DNA of 64,000 bases, from the NCBI RefSeq assembly GCF_037300705.1, contig NZ_CP147776.1, positions 4,464,001-4,528,000 on the forward strand, in the 5' to 3' direction. Below are positions 1 to 12,482 of the stretch, in pieces. A program made the position numbers and the translations under genes. The DNA comes from Massilia sp. W12 (GTDB lineage: Bacteria; Pseudomonadota; Gammaproteobacteria; Burkholderiales; Burkholderiaceae_D). Numbering within the stretch: the first letter of the stretch is position 1; the number at the start of each line of letters is the position of its first letter. The notes beneath the pieces were generated by a model, which made no database searches, was not told the DNA's origin, and saw only the letters and a program-made list of their open reading frames with translations.

Positions 1-180
1 TGGCGCGGCAAGCTTGACCGCATGCGCACGGCGCTGCGGCGCAGTAAGCAAAACATGGCGGCAGGCCCGGCGCGCCTGCTGGCCGCAATGCGCAGCGCGC
101 CTGCCGCCTGGCTGGCCGGCCTGCGCGCCAAATTCAAGAAGAAAGACAAGGTCGAAGAAAGCAAGCCGGAAGCCGCTTAA
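1..180 (+). CDS. C-terminal end of an unidentified protein (truncated by window start)
   Basis: An open frame runs from the first base to a TAA at 178-180 and encodes about 59 residues. It is rich in Ala and Arg and ends in a basic then acidic tail (KFKKKDKVEESKPEAA). Third codon positions are overwhelmingly G or C, like the surrounding real genes, so it is probably the end of a real protein. No domain can be recognised. It converges on the antiporter gene on the other strand, leaving a gap of 28 bases. The function is unknown. Confidence 0.6.
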   Translation, partial: WRGKLDRMRTALRRSKQNMAAGPARLLAAMRSAPAAWLAGLRAKFKKKDKVEESKPEAA

Positions 181-208
181 TCACGCTTGCCAGCGCCAAG
201 CTGCACGC

Positions 209-1969
209 TTAATGCGCTTCGCCTTTATCCTCCGCCATGGCTTCAAACAGGGCAATCTGCAGCCTTGAGTGCAAGCGTTCAAAAAAGCCCCAGAAGATCA
301 GCGAAATTGCCGTCACCAGCGCAATCACGCCCAGCAGCCAGGCCGGCGGCGGCAGGATTTTGCCGCTGATGAAGGTAATCAAGAGCAAAATCCAGCCGAT
401 GGTGATGAGTGGCAGCAGCTCAAACAAAAAGCGCCGGAAGCGTTTGCGCCATGCGCTGCTGAGTTCCGGCAGATGGAAAACCTCTTGCAACATCATGGAT
501 AAGGCTTGCATCTTGCGATAGGTCGCAATCAGGAAGGGGGCGGAAATCAAGAGTGCGCCGCCCCACACAAAGCTGCGCTGCAAATACTCTTCTTTCAACA
601 CAAACAGACTCATTTTCTCAACCACGCCCATGAAATACACGCTGGCGATAAACACCGTCGCCACCAGACAGCAATTCACCAGCACTTGCACGATGATGCG
701 CGCAAACAGCATGGCAATCATGGCGCGCTCATCTTCCAGCTGCAGGCCGCGCAGCCAGCGTGTATAGCCCAGGCTTTGATCAACCACTTTTTGCGGCAAG
801 GCTTTTTCCATCACGCCAAGCAAGGGGTCGGAGAGTTTGATCAGATAGGGCGCGAGCAAAATCGTAATCGCCGCGACCGCCACCACAATCGGATATAAAA
901 AGCTGGAGGTCACTTTCAGGCTTAAGCCAAGACCTGCGATGATGAAGGAAAACTCGCCAATCGGGGCCAGCCCCATGCCAACCCGCATCGAGGTGCGCCC
1001 GCCCTGGCCGGCCAGGAACGTGGCCAGCGTGGCGCTGAAAATCTTGCCGAACACCACCACCAGGGTGATGATGGTGATCGGCAGGGCGTATTCGAGCACC
1101 ACCTTGGGATCAAACAACAAGCCGATGGAGACAAAGAAGATGGCGCAAAACATATCGCGCAGCGGCTCAATCAAGCGCTCAATCAGAAGCAGGCTGCGCG
1201 CTTCGGCCATCACGGCGCCAATCATAAAAGCGCCCAGCGCCACGCTGTAGTCCAATTTCAACACCACCAGACAAAACGCGAAACACAGGCCAAGCACCGC
1301 CACCAGCAGGGTTTCATTACTCTTAAAGCGCGCCACATAATCAATCAGGCGCGGCACAATCAATAAGCCCAGCACCAGAGAAACAATCATAAACAGCGAG
1401 AGCTTGCCGACCGTGGCCAGGACGTCGCCGGCATCCACCGTGCCATTCATGGCGATACCGGTGAGCAAGGCGATAATGCCAATCGCCAGGATATCTTCGA
1501 CAATCAAAATGCCGTAGATCAGATGGGCGAAGCGCTCATGCTTCATGCCCAATTCGTCGAGGGATTTGACAATGATGATGGTGGAGGAAATCGACAGCAT
1601 GGCGCCGAGGAACAGCGCGTCCATCGCGCTCCAGCTCATTAAACGTCCGATTTGATAGCCTATCCAGACCATCATCACGATCTTGCCCAGGGCGACCACA
1701 AACGCCGTCGCGCCCACCTTGCCCAATTTGCGCAAACTGAATTCCAGCCCGAGCGAAAACATCAAAAACACCACGCCCAGTTCTGACAAAATCTGAATCG
1801 TGTGCTGATCATGAATTAATTGAACCAGAGGGGTATGCGGCCCGATCAAAACGCCGGCCACGATATAGCCAAGCACCACAGGTTGCCGCAAGTAGTGAAA
1901 AACCACCGTCACAATACCGGCGATCAACATGATCATCGCCAGATCATGGATAAAGTCTGATGCATGCAT
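209..1969 (-). CDS. KefB-type cation:proton antiporter
   Basis: A monovalent cation:proton antiporter of the CPA2 family, an inner-membrane protein of 586 residues from the start chosen. About a dozen hydrophobic segments cover the first 390 residues, including the typical GYIVAGVLIGPHTP and GVVFLMFSLGLEFS stretches of the Na+/H+ exchanger domain. A further membrane region of about 190 residues follows where KefB/KefC carry a TrkA-N nucleotide-binding domain; no Rossmann motif is visible, so gating by glutathione or NAD is not expected. An upstream ATG would add 46 Arg/Cys-rich residues unlike a membrane leader, so the ATG at 1969 (MHASDFIHDL), preceded by GGGGA, is preferred. The ion is not predictable; potassium or sodium is most likely. 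Confidence 0.88.
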   Translation of the reverse strand: MHASDFIHDLAMIMLIAGIVTVVFHYLRQPVVLGYIVAGVLIGPHTPLVQLIHDQHTIQILSELGVVFLMFSLGLEFSLRKLGKVGATAFVVALGKIVMMVWIGYQIGRLMSWSAMDALFLGAMLSISSTIIIVKSLDELGMKHERFAHLIYGILIVEDILAIGIIALLTGIAMNGTVDAGDVLATVGKLSLFMIVSLVLGLLIVPRLIDYVARFKSNETLLVAVLGLCFAFCLVVLKLDYSVALGAFMIGAVMAEARSLLLIERLIEPLRDMFCAIFFVSIGLLFDPKVVLEYALPITIITLVVVFGKIFSATLATFLAGQGGRTSMRVGMGLAPIGEFSFIIAGLGLSLKVTSSFLYPIVVAVAAITILLAPYLIKLSDPLLGVMEKALPQKVVDQSLGYTRWLRGLQLEDERAMIAMLFARIIVQVLVNCCLVATVFIASVYFMGVVEKMSLFVLKEEYLQRSFVWGGALLISAPFLIATYRKMQALSMMLQEVFHLPELSSAWRKRFRRFLFELLPLITIGWILLLITFISGKILPPPAWLLGVIALVTAISLIFWGFFERLHSRLQIALFEAMAEDKGEAH

Positions 1970-2113
1970 AAATGTCCCCGTAAGCTGGGCCTGCGCGGGG
2001 GCGCGGCGCAGATGCAAGCATAGCATCCGGCGCCGTGACTGTGAGTGCTGCGCTGCAAGAAAGGCGCACGCCAAGCGCTGTGCCGCACATCGCGGCGGCA
2101 CAGCCAAGCCGGA

Positions 2114-2539
2114 TCAGGCGTGACCGACGATAGAAGCGATCGCGATCAACTCTTCCAGCAAGGCCATCGAGGCTTTGCCGGACACCGTGTAAGGATCGAG
2201 TTGCGGCAGGGAAGAATATTTCAGCAAGACCGAAGGATTGAGCTTGCTTAAATTGACCTGGCCCATAGTCCAGTTATTGAAATGGCGCTCGGCAATTTCA
2301 CCGTATTCGAGCAAGACCATATCTTTGTGCCGGGGGTCGCGCAAAATTTTGCCGTACACCGCATTCACCTGATCGCGCCCGCCTTCCAGCACTTGCAAGA
2401 AAATCTCGCCGCCATAGCACAGCACCCCGGTTAAACCGGCGGAGGGATTGTTTTTTCTGGCCTTGGCCAGAATATCGGAAATCAATTCCTGATTCATGCC
2501 GCCCACAACGCGGCTGGCGTATAGCAAACGTACCAACAT
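2114..2539 (-). CDS. BLUF-domain blue-light sensor protein
   Basis: A short BLUF (FAD-binding blue-light receptor) protein consisting of little more than the sensor domain. The start gives MLVRLLYASRVV with the conserved flavin-contacting Tyr. The Asn-containing segment NNPSAGLTGVL, the key Gln in FLQVLEGG and the Trp/Met pair in NNWTMGQ all match the family. No output domain is attached, so it should act through a protein partner. The ATG at 2539 has GAGGGG just upstream; a second ATG at 2551 overlaps the folE stop as ATGA. Either way translation is coupled to folE. Confidence 0.9.
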   Translation of the reverse strand: MLVRLLYASRVVGGMNQELISDILAKARKNNPSAGLTGVLCYGGEIFLQVLEGGRDQVNAVYGKILRDPRHKDMVLLEYGEIAERHFNNWTMGQVNLSKLNPSVLLKYSSLPQLDPYTVSGKASMALLEELIAIASIVGHA

Positions 2540-2547
2540 GGCGCCCC

Positions 2548-3270
2548 TCATTTTTTCCGGTTTTGCAATAACGACAGAAATTCGCGGCGCAAATCAGCAT
2601 CCGTCAAAAATGAGCCGCGCATCACGCTGTTGATCATTTTCGCATCAGTATCTTTAACGCCACGCCAATGCATACAGAAATGGTCGGCTTCCATCACAAT
2701 CGCCAAGCCATCGGGTCGCATCTTCTCTTGCAGGATGTCGGCCAGTTGCACCACCGCCTCTTCCTGAATCTGGGGACGGCTCATAATCCAGTTCGCCACC
2801 CGCGCATATTTCGACAGACCGATCAGATTGGAATGCTCATTCGGCATCACGCCGACCCAGACATGTCCCATGATAGGGCATAAATGGTGCGAACAGGCGC
2901 TGCGCACGGTGATCGGGCCGATGATCATCAACTCATTCAAGCGTGACACATTCGGGAATTCGGTCATGGTCGGCAACGCCTGATAGCGGCCGGCAAACAC
3001 TTCTTTGACAAACATCTTGGCCACGCGGCGCCCGGTGTCATTGGTATTGTGGTCGCTTTCGGTGTCAATCACCAGGCTTTGCAACACGCCTTTTAATTTT
3101 TGTTCCACTTCATCGATCAATAACTCCAGCTCACCGGGCTGGATGAAATCGGCGATATTGTCATTGGCATGAAAGCGCGCACGCGCTGCCTGCAGGCGCG
3201 CACGAATCACTTGTGAAACCGGCGTGCCGGCCTCGTCATGCACTGGCGGCGCAATGGAATCAGAAGTCAT
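2548..3270 (-). CDS. folE: GTP cyclohydrolase I
   Basis: Converts GTP to dihydroneopterin triphosphate, the first step of tetrahydrofolate and pterin synthesis; cytosolic and probably decameric. The 240-residue protein carries the family zinc and active-site motifs CSHHLCPIMGHVWVG and CMHWRGVKD (the Cys-His-Cys zinc set) in a T-fold enzyme of usual length, with a N-terminal extension of about 50 residues. The ATG at 3270 follows GGAGAA at good spacing; a more upstream ATG lacks a ribosome site. Its stop overlaps the BLUF gene. FolE supplies pterins, not flavin, so the link to a light sensor is not a simple cofactor supply. Confidence 0.95.
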   Translation of the reverse strand: MTSDSIAPPVHDEAGTPVSQVIRARLQAARARFHANDNIADFIQPGELELLIDEVEQKLKGVLQSLVIDTESDHNTNDTGRRVAKMFVKEVFAGRYQALPTMTEFPNVSRLNELMIIGPITVRSACSHHLCPIMGHVWVGVMPNEHSNLIGLSKYARVANWIMSRPQIQEEAVVQLADILQEKMRPDGLAIVMEADHFCMHWRGVKDTDAKMINSVMRGSFLTDADLRREFLSLLQNRKK

Positions 3271-3409
3271 CAGGAATTCTCCAGGGAAAGAAAAGGGGGC
3301 GATGGTCGTGCAAGCACAGGTCAAAAAGCGGCGGCTTGCGCCCTCCGGATCGCAGGATTATGCCTGAATTCAAATAAGCCGGCTGGCGCGCGCACACAAA
3401 GCCACACGC

Positions 3410-5899
3410 TTAACGCGGGTACTCGATGCCGTTGGCAATCGCCGCCGCCACCCCCGCCTGGTTTTCCGGCGATTCGGCAAATGCCGCCAACACCTGGGGC
3501 CGGTTGGCCCGCCCCTGACGCAGCAAATCGCGCCAGAACTCAAATCCGCCGGCATCCGGGGCGCGATGCAACACATTCTGGTATAGCCGCATAACAAATT
3601 CATCGTCGCTTGGCGTGCCGCCATACAGTGCGCGGAATTCATCGCTTTGGATAAAACCACCCGCCACCGCCTCCTGGCTGGCGCCGCGATCCATCACGCC
3701 TATCCAATATTGCAGCCCGCCGGCGTCCGGCGTGCGGTTAAAGGCCGCTTGATATAAGCGATATGCCTGCCCCGCGCGCCCGCTCAGATCGAAGGCGATG
3801 ATTTTGTCATCAAACTGCAGGCGCTCGATATTGCGCAACACATCCTGCCCGCGCGCGCCGCTGACGCTCAAACCATCTGCATTTTTTTGCACCTGATAGG
3901 CGCTGCGCGCGCCCTGATACAGGGCCAGATCAAAACCGGCGCCGCCATCCAGCCGCCAGCCGCCATTGCCGTACATCACATCATCGCCGTCTGTGCCATT
4001 GAATACGCTCTGATTGGAAACGCTGACCGCTTTCAAATCGCTCCATGCGCCAAAATAACCATACATGCCGGGCCGCGCCTGCAGCCAGACCATGCCATTA
4101 TTCGCGAAGCTGGTGGAAAAATTTGTCCCGCTCAAGCTGTGCGGGCCGCTTAACACGCTGATCTGCTGCACGCCCTGCAATTCGAGATCGTCGATATACC
4201 AGCCGACATTGCCATTGGTCTGGGGGTAGAACGAGCCGCCTTTTTCATAGCGCAAGCGGAGTAGAAACGCTTTCTCCGCATACGCCGCCAAAGACAGTGT
4301 TTTGCGGCTGAAACTGTTTTCCGCGCTGCTGCCGGCCTGCTGCCAGATTGAGACCCAGTTCTTGCCCTCATCCAACGAGATTTCCACCCGCGCAATCTGG
4401 CTGGCGGTGGCCCAGCCAAGACGGCTGGCAAAGCTGAGCTGCGCTTGCGCACTGCCGATCAGGGTGGGCAGGAATTGCATGCTTTGATCGCCACTGCCCG
4501 AGGGGTGGGCCAGATGAAAGGATTTTGCACCATTTGCCGCGAATTCGCTTGAAACCACACTGTAATTGCCGACATTCAGCGTGAAATTGGCGCTGCCCTG
4601 CTCCGCCCCGTCGCGCAAATGATAGTCACTGCCGCGCAGTGCGCGCCATTCATAGCCGGTGGCGCCGGGGATCTGATTCAGGCTGTAAGCAGTGCTGACG
4701 CCGGCGTTCACACTGCCACTGCCGCTGATGCGCAAAGCGCCCGCTGCCCCTTCCTGCTCTGGATCAAACACAGTCACGCTATAACTGAAGCTGCGCGCCT
4801 GCCCGCCCACCAGCACATTGCTGAGCGTGACTTGATACACCGTGTCCGCCGCCGGTTTGGCCCAGCGCATCCCGTCGCTATAGGCGCCGGGCAGCCAGAC
4901 CAGGGTGTTTTCGCCATAGCCGTTCGCCAGCGCCTCTTGCCGGACCGCGATGCTCTTGCCGTTTTCCGTCATGCTGACGCTGGCTTTGGAAAAGTCTGCT
5001 TTGGGGTAAGAAAATGACCAGCGCGGATACACTGTTTGATAGGGGGCGTAGCCCTTGGCCGGCCAGGCCACAAAATCATCACGCACAGCGGGCCGGCTGG
5101 AAAAGGCATTGCCATCCATCACCCACAGCGCGTTTGCCGCCGTCACCCCGGCCCCGCTGACATCGCCTGTACCCATGAAGCGGGTTTGCGGCAGCAAGAT
5201 CCAGCGCCGGTGTCCGACTGCCGTATTATTGCCGCCGTTGTCGCTGATATAAGCGCTGATCGCCGCCGGCCCGGCATTGCCCAGACTGAGATTGGACTTG
5301 CCGGCGGCTTGTGCGCCGCTGCTGTTGTGGCACTTCCAATTTGCCGGCGGCGAATGACTCAGCGCGCCATTTGCACTCATCAGCAAAGCGGCCTGCTGCG
5401 CTTGCGCGCTGTATGCGGCATCCCATTGCACATTCGCCGGCGCCCCGGCCATGGCGCGAAACCAGTTGATGCGGCGCAAAGTCGCAGCTTGATATTCGGC
5501 ACTGACGTTGCCTGCGGCGCATGCGCCGGTATCGCCATTCCAGCCGCTGGCCACATGATCGGAAGAGGCATACACCGTGCGGTAAAACAGGCGCACCGCC
5601 TCCCGCTCCTGCGTGTCAATGCTGTAGCCGCCATCCTGGCTGCGCAGGGCTTGCAGCCCCGGCGCGCTGCGCATGGCCGGCAAAGCTTGCGCGTCTTGCT
5701 GCGACTGGCGCGGGGCCTGGCCCAGTTGCGGGGCCGGCGTGCTTTCCTGCTTGGGCGTCGCGCTGTGCCCAAGCAGACGCGGCGGCGGCGATTGTTGCGC
5801 GCCGCCACAGGCGCTCAAGAATAGCGGCAACATCATCCAATACCAGCGATTTGTCGCGAAATGAGTGGAAAAGCGGGCAGCTAAAAGGTGAACATTCAT
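3410..5899 (-). CDS. CAP/SCP-domain lipoprotein with RTX-like and DUF4214 C-terminus
   Basis: An 829-residue exported protein. The N-terminus has a hydrophobic stretch ending in a lipobox (LSAC, Cys31), so it is probably a lipoprotein, followed by a Pro/Gln/Ala-rich linker. A CAP (SCP/PR1) domain spans roughly residues 130-300, with NWFRAMAGAP, ALSHSPP and VGHRRWILLP. The middle contains beta-sandwich-like sequence including a jelly-roll-like segment (SLDEGKNWVSIW, NVGWYIDDLEL). The end holds an RTX-like patch (GTDGDDVMYGNGG, DGGAGFD) and two DUF4214-like helical repeats (YQAAFNRTPDAGGLQYW, YQNVLHRAPDAGGFEFW). DUF4214 and RTX repeats usually occur in type I secreted proteins without a signal peptide, so the lipobox combination is odd. 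The role is unknown; extracellular protein or matrix binding is plausible. Confidence 0.8.
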   Translation of the reverse strand: MNVHLLAARFSTHFATNRWYWMMLPLFLSACGGAQQSPPPRLLGHSATPKQESTPAPQLGQAPRQSQQDAQALPAMRSAPGLQALRSQDGGYSIDTQEREAVRLFYRTVYASSDHVASGWNGDTGACAAGNVSAEYQAATLRRINWFRAMAGAPANVQWDAAYSAQAQQAALLMSANGALSHSPPANWKCHNSSGAQAAGKSNLSLGNAGPAAISAYISDNGGNNTAVGHRRWILLPQTRFMGTGDVSGAGVTAANALWVMDGNAFSSRPAVRDDFVAWPAKGYAPYQTVYPRWSFSYPKADFSKASVSMTENGKSIAVRQEALANGYGENTLVWLPGAYSDGMRWAKPAADTVYQVTLSNVLVGGQARSFSYSVTVFDPEQEGAAGALRISGSGSVNAGVSTAYSLNQIPGATGYEWRALRGSDYHLRDGAEQGSANFTLNVGNYSVVSSEFAANGAKSFHLAHPSGSGDQSMQFLPTLIGSAQAQLSFASRLGWATASQIARVEISLDEGKNWVSIWQQAGSSAENSFSRKTLSLAAYAEKAFLLRLRYEKGGSFYPQTNGNVGWYIDDLELQGVQQISVLSGPHSLSGTNFSTSFANNGMVWLQARPGMYGYFGAWSDLKAVSVSNQSVFNGTDGDDVMYGNGGWRLDGGAGFDLALYQGARSAYQVQKNADGLSVSGARGQDVLRNIERLQFDDKIIAFDLSGRAGQAYRLYQAAFNRTPDAGGLQYWIGVMDRGASQEAVAGGFIQSDEFRALYGGTPSDDEFVMRLYQNVLHRAPDAGGFEFWRDLLRQGRANRPQVLAAFAESPENQAGVAAAIANGIEYPR

Positions 5900-6065
5900 G
5901 AGGTGATTTGAACCGGAAAAAGCAGCGCAGGCAACCGCGAAGGCGCATCGGGGGAGTCAAAAGTGGCATAAATTTTAACATAATGGCAAGCCCAGCCTGA
6001 GCGTGCGCCGCCGCGCCAGATTTGCCGGGTTACAATGCCGGCCTTGATTTGCAAAGGAAAACAGG

Positions 6066-6773
6066 ATGTGGGAATTGGTCGAAGCCACGCCATCAGCGCA
6101 TGGCATGCTGGAGTTATACACGCATGGGCATAAGGAATATCTGATCCGTTTTGATGGCATTGAGCTGATGAACAGCCTCTTGCATGCCTCGGAAGATGTG
6201 CTGGGCGAGATGGCGGCGGCGTTTTGCCGCACTGCGCAGCCGCGCATTCTGATTGGCGGCCTGGGCCTTGGCTTCACCCTGAAAGCCTGCGTGCAAGCGC
6301 TGCAGCACAGCAAACGGTGCGCCGATCTGAGCGTGGCGGAGCTGACCGCGCAAATCATCGACTGGTATGGCCGGTATTTTCAAAAAATGCAGGGTCTGGC
6401 GCCAGACTGCGCACAGCTGATTGGCGGCGATGTGTATCAGGTGATAGAAGCTGGCGGCCTGTATGACATGATTTGCCTGGATATTGATAACGGCCCGTCG
6501 TATCTGGCCAGCGCGCACAACAGCCGCATGTATGACGAAAGCGGCCTGGATTTCCTGCGCCGCCACCTGCAGCCGCAAGGCGCGGCCCTGATCTGGTCAG
6601 CGCAAACCGAGGCTGCGCTGGCGACAGCGGCGCAATCCGCCGCCCTGCTGTGCTATGAGCGGGAAGTGGCGATGCCTTTGAACGGACGCATCTTCAGCCA
6701 TTACATTTATCTCTTATGCAGCACTGCGCCTGAAACAGAATTATTGCAAAAGTATCAGCTGCGCTTGATGTAA
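6066..6773 (+). CDS. Spermidine-synthase-like methyltransferase-fold protein
   Basis: A 235-residue protein of the spermine/spermidine synthase superfamily. It starts at an ATG preceded by AAAGGAAAACAGG. The glycine-rich nucleotide loop is ILIGGLGLGFTLKA, followed by an acidic residue pattern (SVAELTAQIIDWYG) and a central Asp segment (YDMICLDIDNGPSY). Proven polyamine synthases carry a longer N-terminal beta domain and a DTDS-like motif at this position, so the actual reaction is uncertain; it may be a methyltransferase or aminopropyltransferase relative. It is divergent from the CAP lipoprotein and stands alone. Confidence 0.72.
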   Translation: MWELVEATPSAHGMLELYTHGHKEYLIRFDGIELMNSLLHASEDVLGEMAAAFCRTAQPRILIGGLGLGFTLKACVQALQHSKRCADLSVAELTAQIIDWYGRYFQKMQGLAPDCAQLIGGDVYQVIEAGGLYDMICLDIDNGPSYLASAHNSRMYDESGLDFLRRHLQPQGAALIWSAQTEAALATAAQSAALLCYEREVAMPLNGRIFSHYIYLLCSTAPETELLQKYQLRLM

Positions 6774-6802
6774 AGCCGCAAGCGCCAATGGATTTTTTGC
6801 AA

Positions 6803-6843
6803 GCCGGCTCTTACAATGCAAAACAGAGCCGGCGGCAAACACG
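6803..6843 (+). terminator. Inverted repeat downstream of the spermidine-synthase-like gene
   Basis: Perfect 9-base arms GCCGGCTCT and AGAGCCGGC are separated by 23 bases. There is no clear T tract after the second arm, so it could be a factor-assisted terminator or part of the leader of the next operon. Confidence 0.4.
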
Positions 6844-6906
6844 CCAAGCCGACCCCCTCCCGCCCGGCAGCCAATGCGGCGCCGCTAACTGATGGAGCGC
6901 CAGGAC

Positions 6907-7719
6907 ATGCCATTTCGCCATTGGCTTTTATTGTGTTTTTTACTGACATGCCATGTGGTCAGCGCGCAGGCGCTGGAGTGCGGCGCACGGCCCCTGCGTT
7001 TAGCCTTTTATGAGAACGGCTTGTATTATTTCCGCGACGCCCAAGGCCAGGCGCGCGGAATTGATCCTGATCTGGTGCAGGAAATGCAGCGCCGCAGCGG
7101 CTGCCGCATCGAAACCATGGTGATGGCGCGCGCGCGCATCTGGGCAGACCTGGAGAGCGGCGCCTTGGATATGGCCACCTCAGGCATCCAAACCCCTGAA
7201 CGCGACCGTTTCGCCTGGTTCATCCACTATCAAATTCAGAAAAATCACGCGGTAATCCGGCGCAGTCTGCAAAATCAAGTCAAGCAGCCACAGGATTTCA
7301 TCAATGACAGCAAGCTGATTTTCGGCGTGGTGCGCGGCTACAAACACGGCGAGCAGCAAGATAAATGGCTGGAGCCTTTGCGCGCCGCCGGCCGGGTGCA
7401 GGAAAGCCCGGAGATTGAAATCATTTTCAAAAAACTCAAAGAAAACCGGATCGACGCGATGTATGCGCCGGCCCCGCTGTATCACAAAAAACTGGCTGAT
7501 CTGGGCTTTGCGCAAGATGTCATGATCCAGGACTGGGCCCCGCAAACGCGCGGCGTGATGCATGGCATGATCCTTTCCAAAAAGAGCTTCGCCCAGCCTG
7601 AAGTCGCTGCCTGGCGCAAGATTTTGCAGGAGATGCGTAAAGATGGCAGCATCAAGCGGATTTTTCTGCGCTATCTGCCGCCCGAAGAAACCCAGCGTCT
7701 GCTTGATATGCCGGATTGA
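6907..7719 (+). CDS. Periplasmic solute-binding protein (SBP_bac_3 type), probable sensor partner
   Basis: A family 3 extracellular solute-binding protein with a Sec signal peptide (RHWLLLCFLLTCHVVSAQA) and a mature domain starting near CGARPLRLAFYENG. The segments GIDPDLVQEMQRRSGC and DMATSGIQTPERDRF are typical of amino-acid-binding proteins. No transporter genes are nearby. Its stop lies 3 bases before a hybrid histidine kinase gene, so it is more likely a ligand sensor for the kinase than a transport component. The ATG at 6907 is preferred because GGAG precedes it by 9 bases and it gives a compact signal peptide; an ATG 15 bases upstream is also in frame. Confidence 0.85.
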   Translation: MPFRHWLLLCFLLTCHVVSAQALECGARPLRLAFYENGLYYFRDAQGQARGIDPDLVQEMQRRSGCRIETMVMARARIWADLESGALDMATSGIQTPERDRFAWFIHYQIQKNHAVIRRSLQNQVKQPQDFINDSKLIFGVVRGYKHGEQQDKWLEPLRAAGRVQESPEIEIIFKKLKENRIDAMYAPAPLYHKKLADLGFAQDVMIQDWAPQTRGVMHGMILSKKSFAQPEVAAWRKILQEMRKDGSIKRIFLRYLPPEETQRLLDMPD

Positions 7720-7722
7720 ACC

Positions 7723-10748
<3,026 letters not shown>

Positions 10749-10752
<4 letters not shown>

Positions 10753-12050
10753 AACAAGCCCTGATATTGCTGGTGGACGATCAGCCGGCCAATCTGCACA
10801 GTCTGGCCGCAGTATTGAAAGCGGATTACCGCTTAGCCTTCGCCACCAGCGGCGCACAAGCGCTGCAATTGGCGCAGGAAAATCCGCCGCAACTGATTTT
10901 GCTCGATATCGTGATGCCGGAAATGGACGGGCTGGAAGTATTGCGCCGTTTGCGCAACGATCCACAGCATGCGGATATCCCGGTGATTCTGGTGTCTGGC
11001 GATGGCCGCACCGAAACAGAATTAAGCGCGCTCGACACCGGCGGCGACGATTATCTGAGCAAGCCGGTGATTCCGGCGATTTTGCTGGCGCGGGTGCGCA
11101 ATTTGCTGCAAAAAAAGCAGACCGAAGCGCAATTGCAATTGGGCGCGCATGTGTTTTCACACAGTGGCGAAGCCTTGTTGATCACGGATGCGCAGTTCCA
11201 TATTCTGGACGCCAACCCGGCCTTCGCCCGCCTGACCGGCTATGCCTCACAAGAAGTGCGCGGACGCGATCCCCTGTTTTTAACCCTTGAAGGCGGACAA
11301 AAAAACGCATTCGGCCCGGATTGGCCGGGCGTGCTGGCGCATCTGAAAAAGCATGATGAATGGCGCGGCGAAGTCTGGAACCGGCATGCCGATGGCAGCG
11401 CCTATCCGGTGTTGCTGACCATTTCCTGTGTGCGCCAGCGCAACGGCCATGCCAGCTTTTTCATCGGCAGCATGGTCGATATTTCAGAACAAAAAGCGGC
11501 GCAGGACCATTTCCAGCAAATGGCGCATCACGATGCGCTGACCGGCCTGCCCAACCGCCTGCATTTAAATATCCATCTGGAGCAATGTCTGGCGCTGGCG
11601 CGCCGCAAACAGGAAGGCGCCGCACTGATGTTTATCGATCTTGACCGCTTCAAGCATATCAATGACACTCTGGGCCACGATGTCGGCGACGCCTTGCTGG
11701 TGCAAGTGGCGCAGCGCTTGCGCCAGGCGGTGCGCGAGAGCGACCTGGTGGCGCGCCTGGGCGGGGATGAGTTTGTGATCGTCTTGCATGAAGCCGGCAA
11801 ACGCGAGCAAGCGCTGCCGGTGGCGCACAAGATTCTGACGCGCATGGATGCGCCGTATGAAATCGAGGCGCATCAAGTGATCAGCTCACCCAGCATCGGA
11901 ATTGCCTTGTACCCGAGCGACGGCAACACACCGGATGAATTAATGAAACACGCCGATATCGCCATGTATCACGCCAAGGCGCTGGGGCGCAATAATGCGC
12001 AATTTTTCCGCGACGCGCAGGCGGCCATGGAGCAGATGGAACATCATTGA
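10749..12050 (+). CDS. REC-PAS-GGDEF response regulator, probable diguanylate cyclase
   Basis: A 433-residue soluble regulator. A receiver domain (residues 1-120, [21 protein letters not shown], phospho-acceptor Asp) is followed by a PAS domain (about 135-255) and a GGDEF domain. The catalytic GGDEF sits at about residues 338-342, and an intact inhibitory RxxD site (RESD) lies five residues ahead, so it should make cyclic di-GMP with product feedback. The start ATG at 10749 overlaps the kinase stop (ATGA), implying translational coupling. It is the likely output of the upstream kinase. Confidence 0.93.
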
Positions 12051-12090
12051 ACGGTGTTGAACAATATTCCTGGCTATTCACTCCGGCATC

Positions 12091-12213
12091 GCCATTCCCG
12101 CGAAGAACCTGCCCTCGCGTGCTTGAATCGGGGAAGCGAATCCAATGGTTGCACGCAGTTCAAACGGCGCCTGTTCGCACAAAACTGGATTCCCGCTAAA
12201 AACATGCGGAAAT
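12091..12213. repeat. REP-like palindromic intergenic repeat, degenerate
   Basis: This stretch contains CCATTCCCGCGAAGAA near 12092 and a second unit at 12189-12213, where ATTCCCGC and GCGGAAAT face each other across 9 bases. Such CATTCCCGC-type palindromes are commonly dispersed between genes in proteobacteria. Only one copy region is visible here, so the repeat status is inferred. The rest of 12051-12250 holds nothing recognisable. Confidence 0.4.
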
Positions 12214-12250
12214 GACGGAGCGAGGCTCAACGGCTGAATAGAAGCCAAAT

Positions 12251-12449
12251 TATGATGTTACGCGCCAGGGTGCAGTGGTTGACGGGGCGGGCGACGTCCA
12301 TGGCAAGGGATGTGGCTTGGTTTGGGGCGGTAATGCCCAGTTTGTTGTAATGCGCTTGCGCTAACTGTTTTTTCTGGTTTTGCAACATCAGGGTATTGAG
12401 CGCCTGATGCGCATTGGCGCCGCTGTTGGTCAGTGTTTGGGCAGCGCAA
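12251..12449 (-). pseudogene. Remnant duplicate of the AHH toxin gene's N-terminal region
   Basis: About 190 bases closely match the part of the downstream toxin gene (about 13375-13571) coding for residues 23-87. Shared features are the stretch coding for ANAHQALNTLMLQNQKKQLA and the following APNQAISLAMDAARPVNH region. The copy has small deletions and substitutions, no AHH domain and no start codon. Similarity ends abruptly on both sides. It lies beyond the immunity gene in the same orientation, as expected of a leftover from cassette duplication in a polymorphic toxin locus. Confidence 0.75.
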
Positions 12450-12482
12450 AAGTCAACGTCATCCGCACATAAAAAGCTGCCC

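Noticed and set aside
4619-5824. Long plus-strand frames (132 and 262 residues) opposite the CAP lipoprotein gene.
   Set aside because: They mirror the GC-rich third positions of the real gene and contain no domain or ribosome site.
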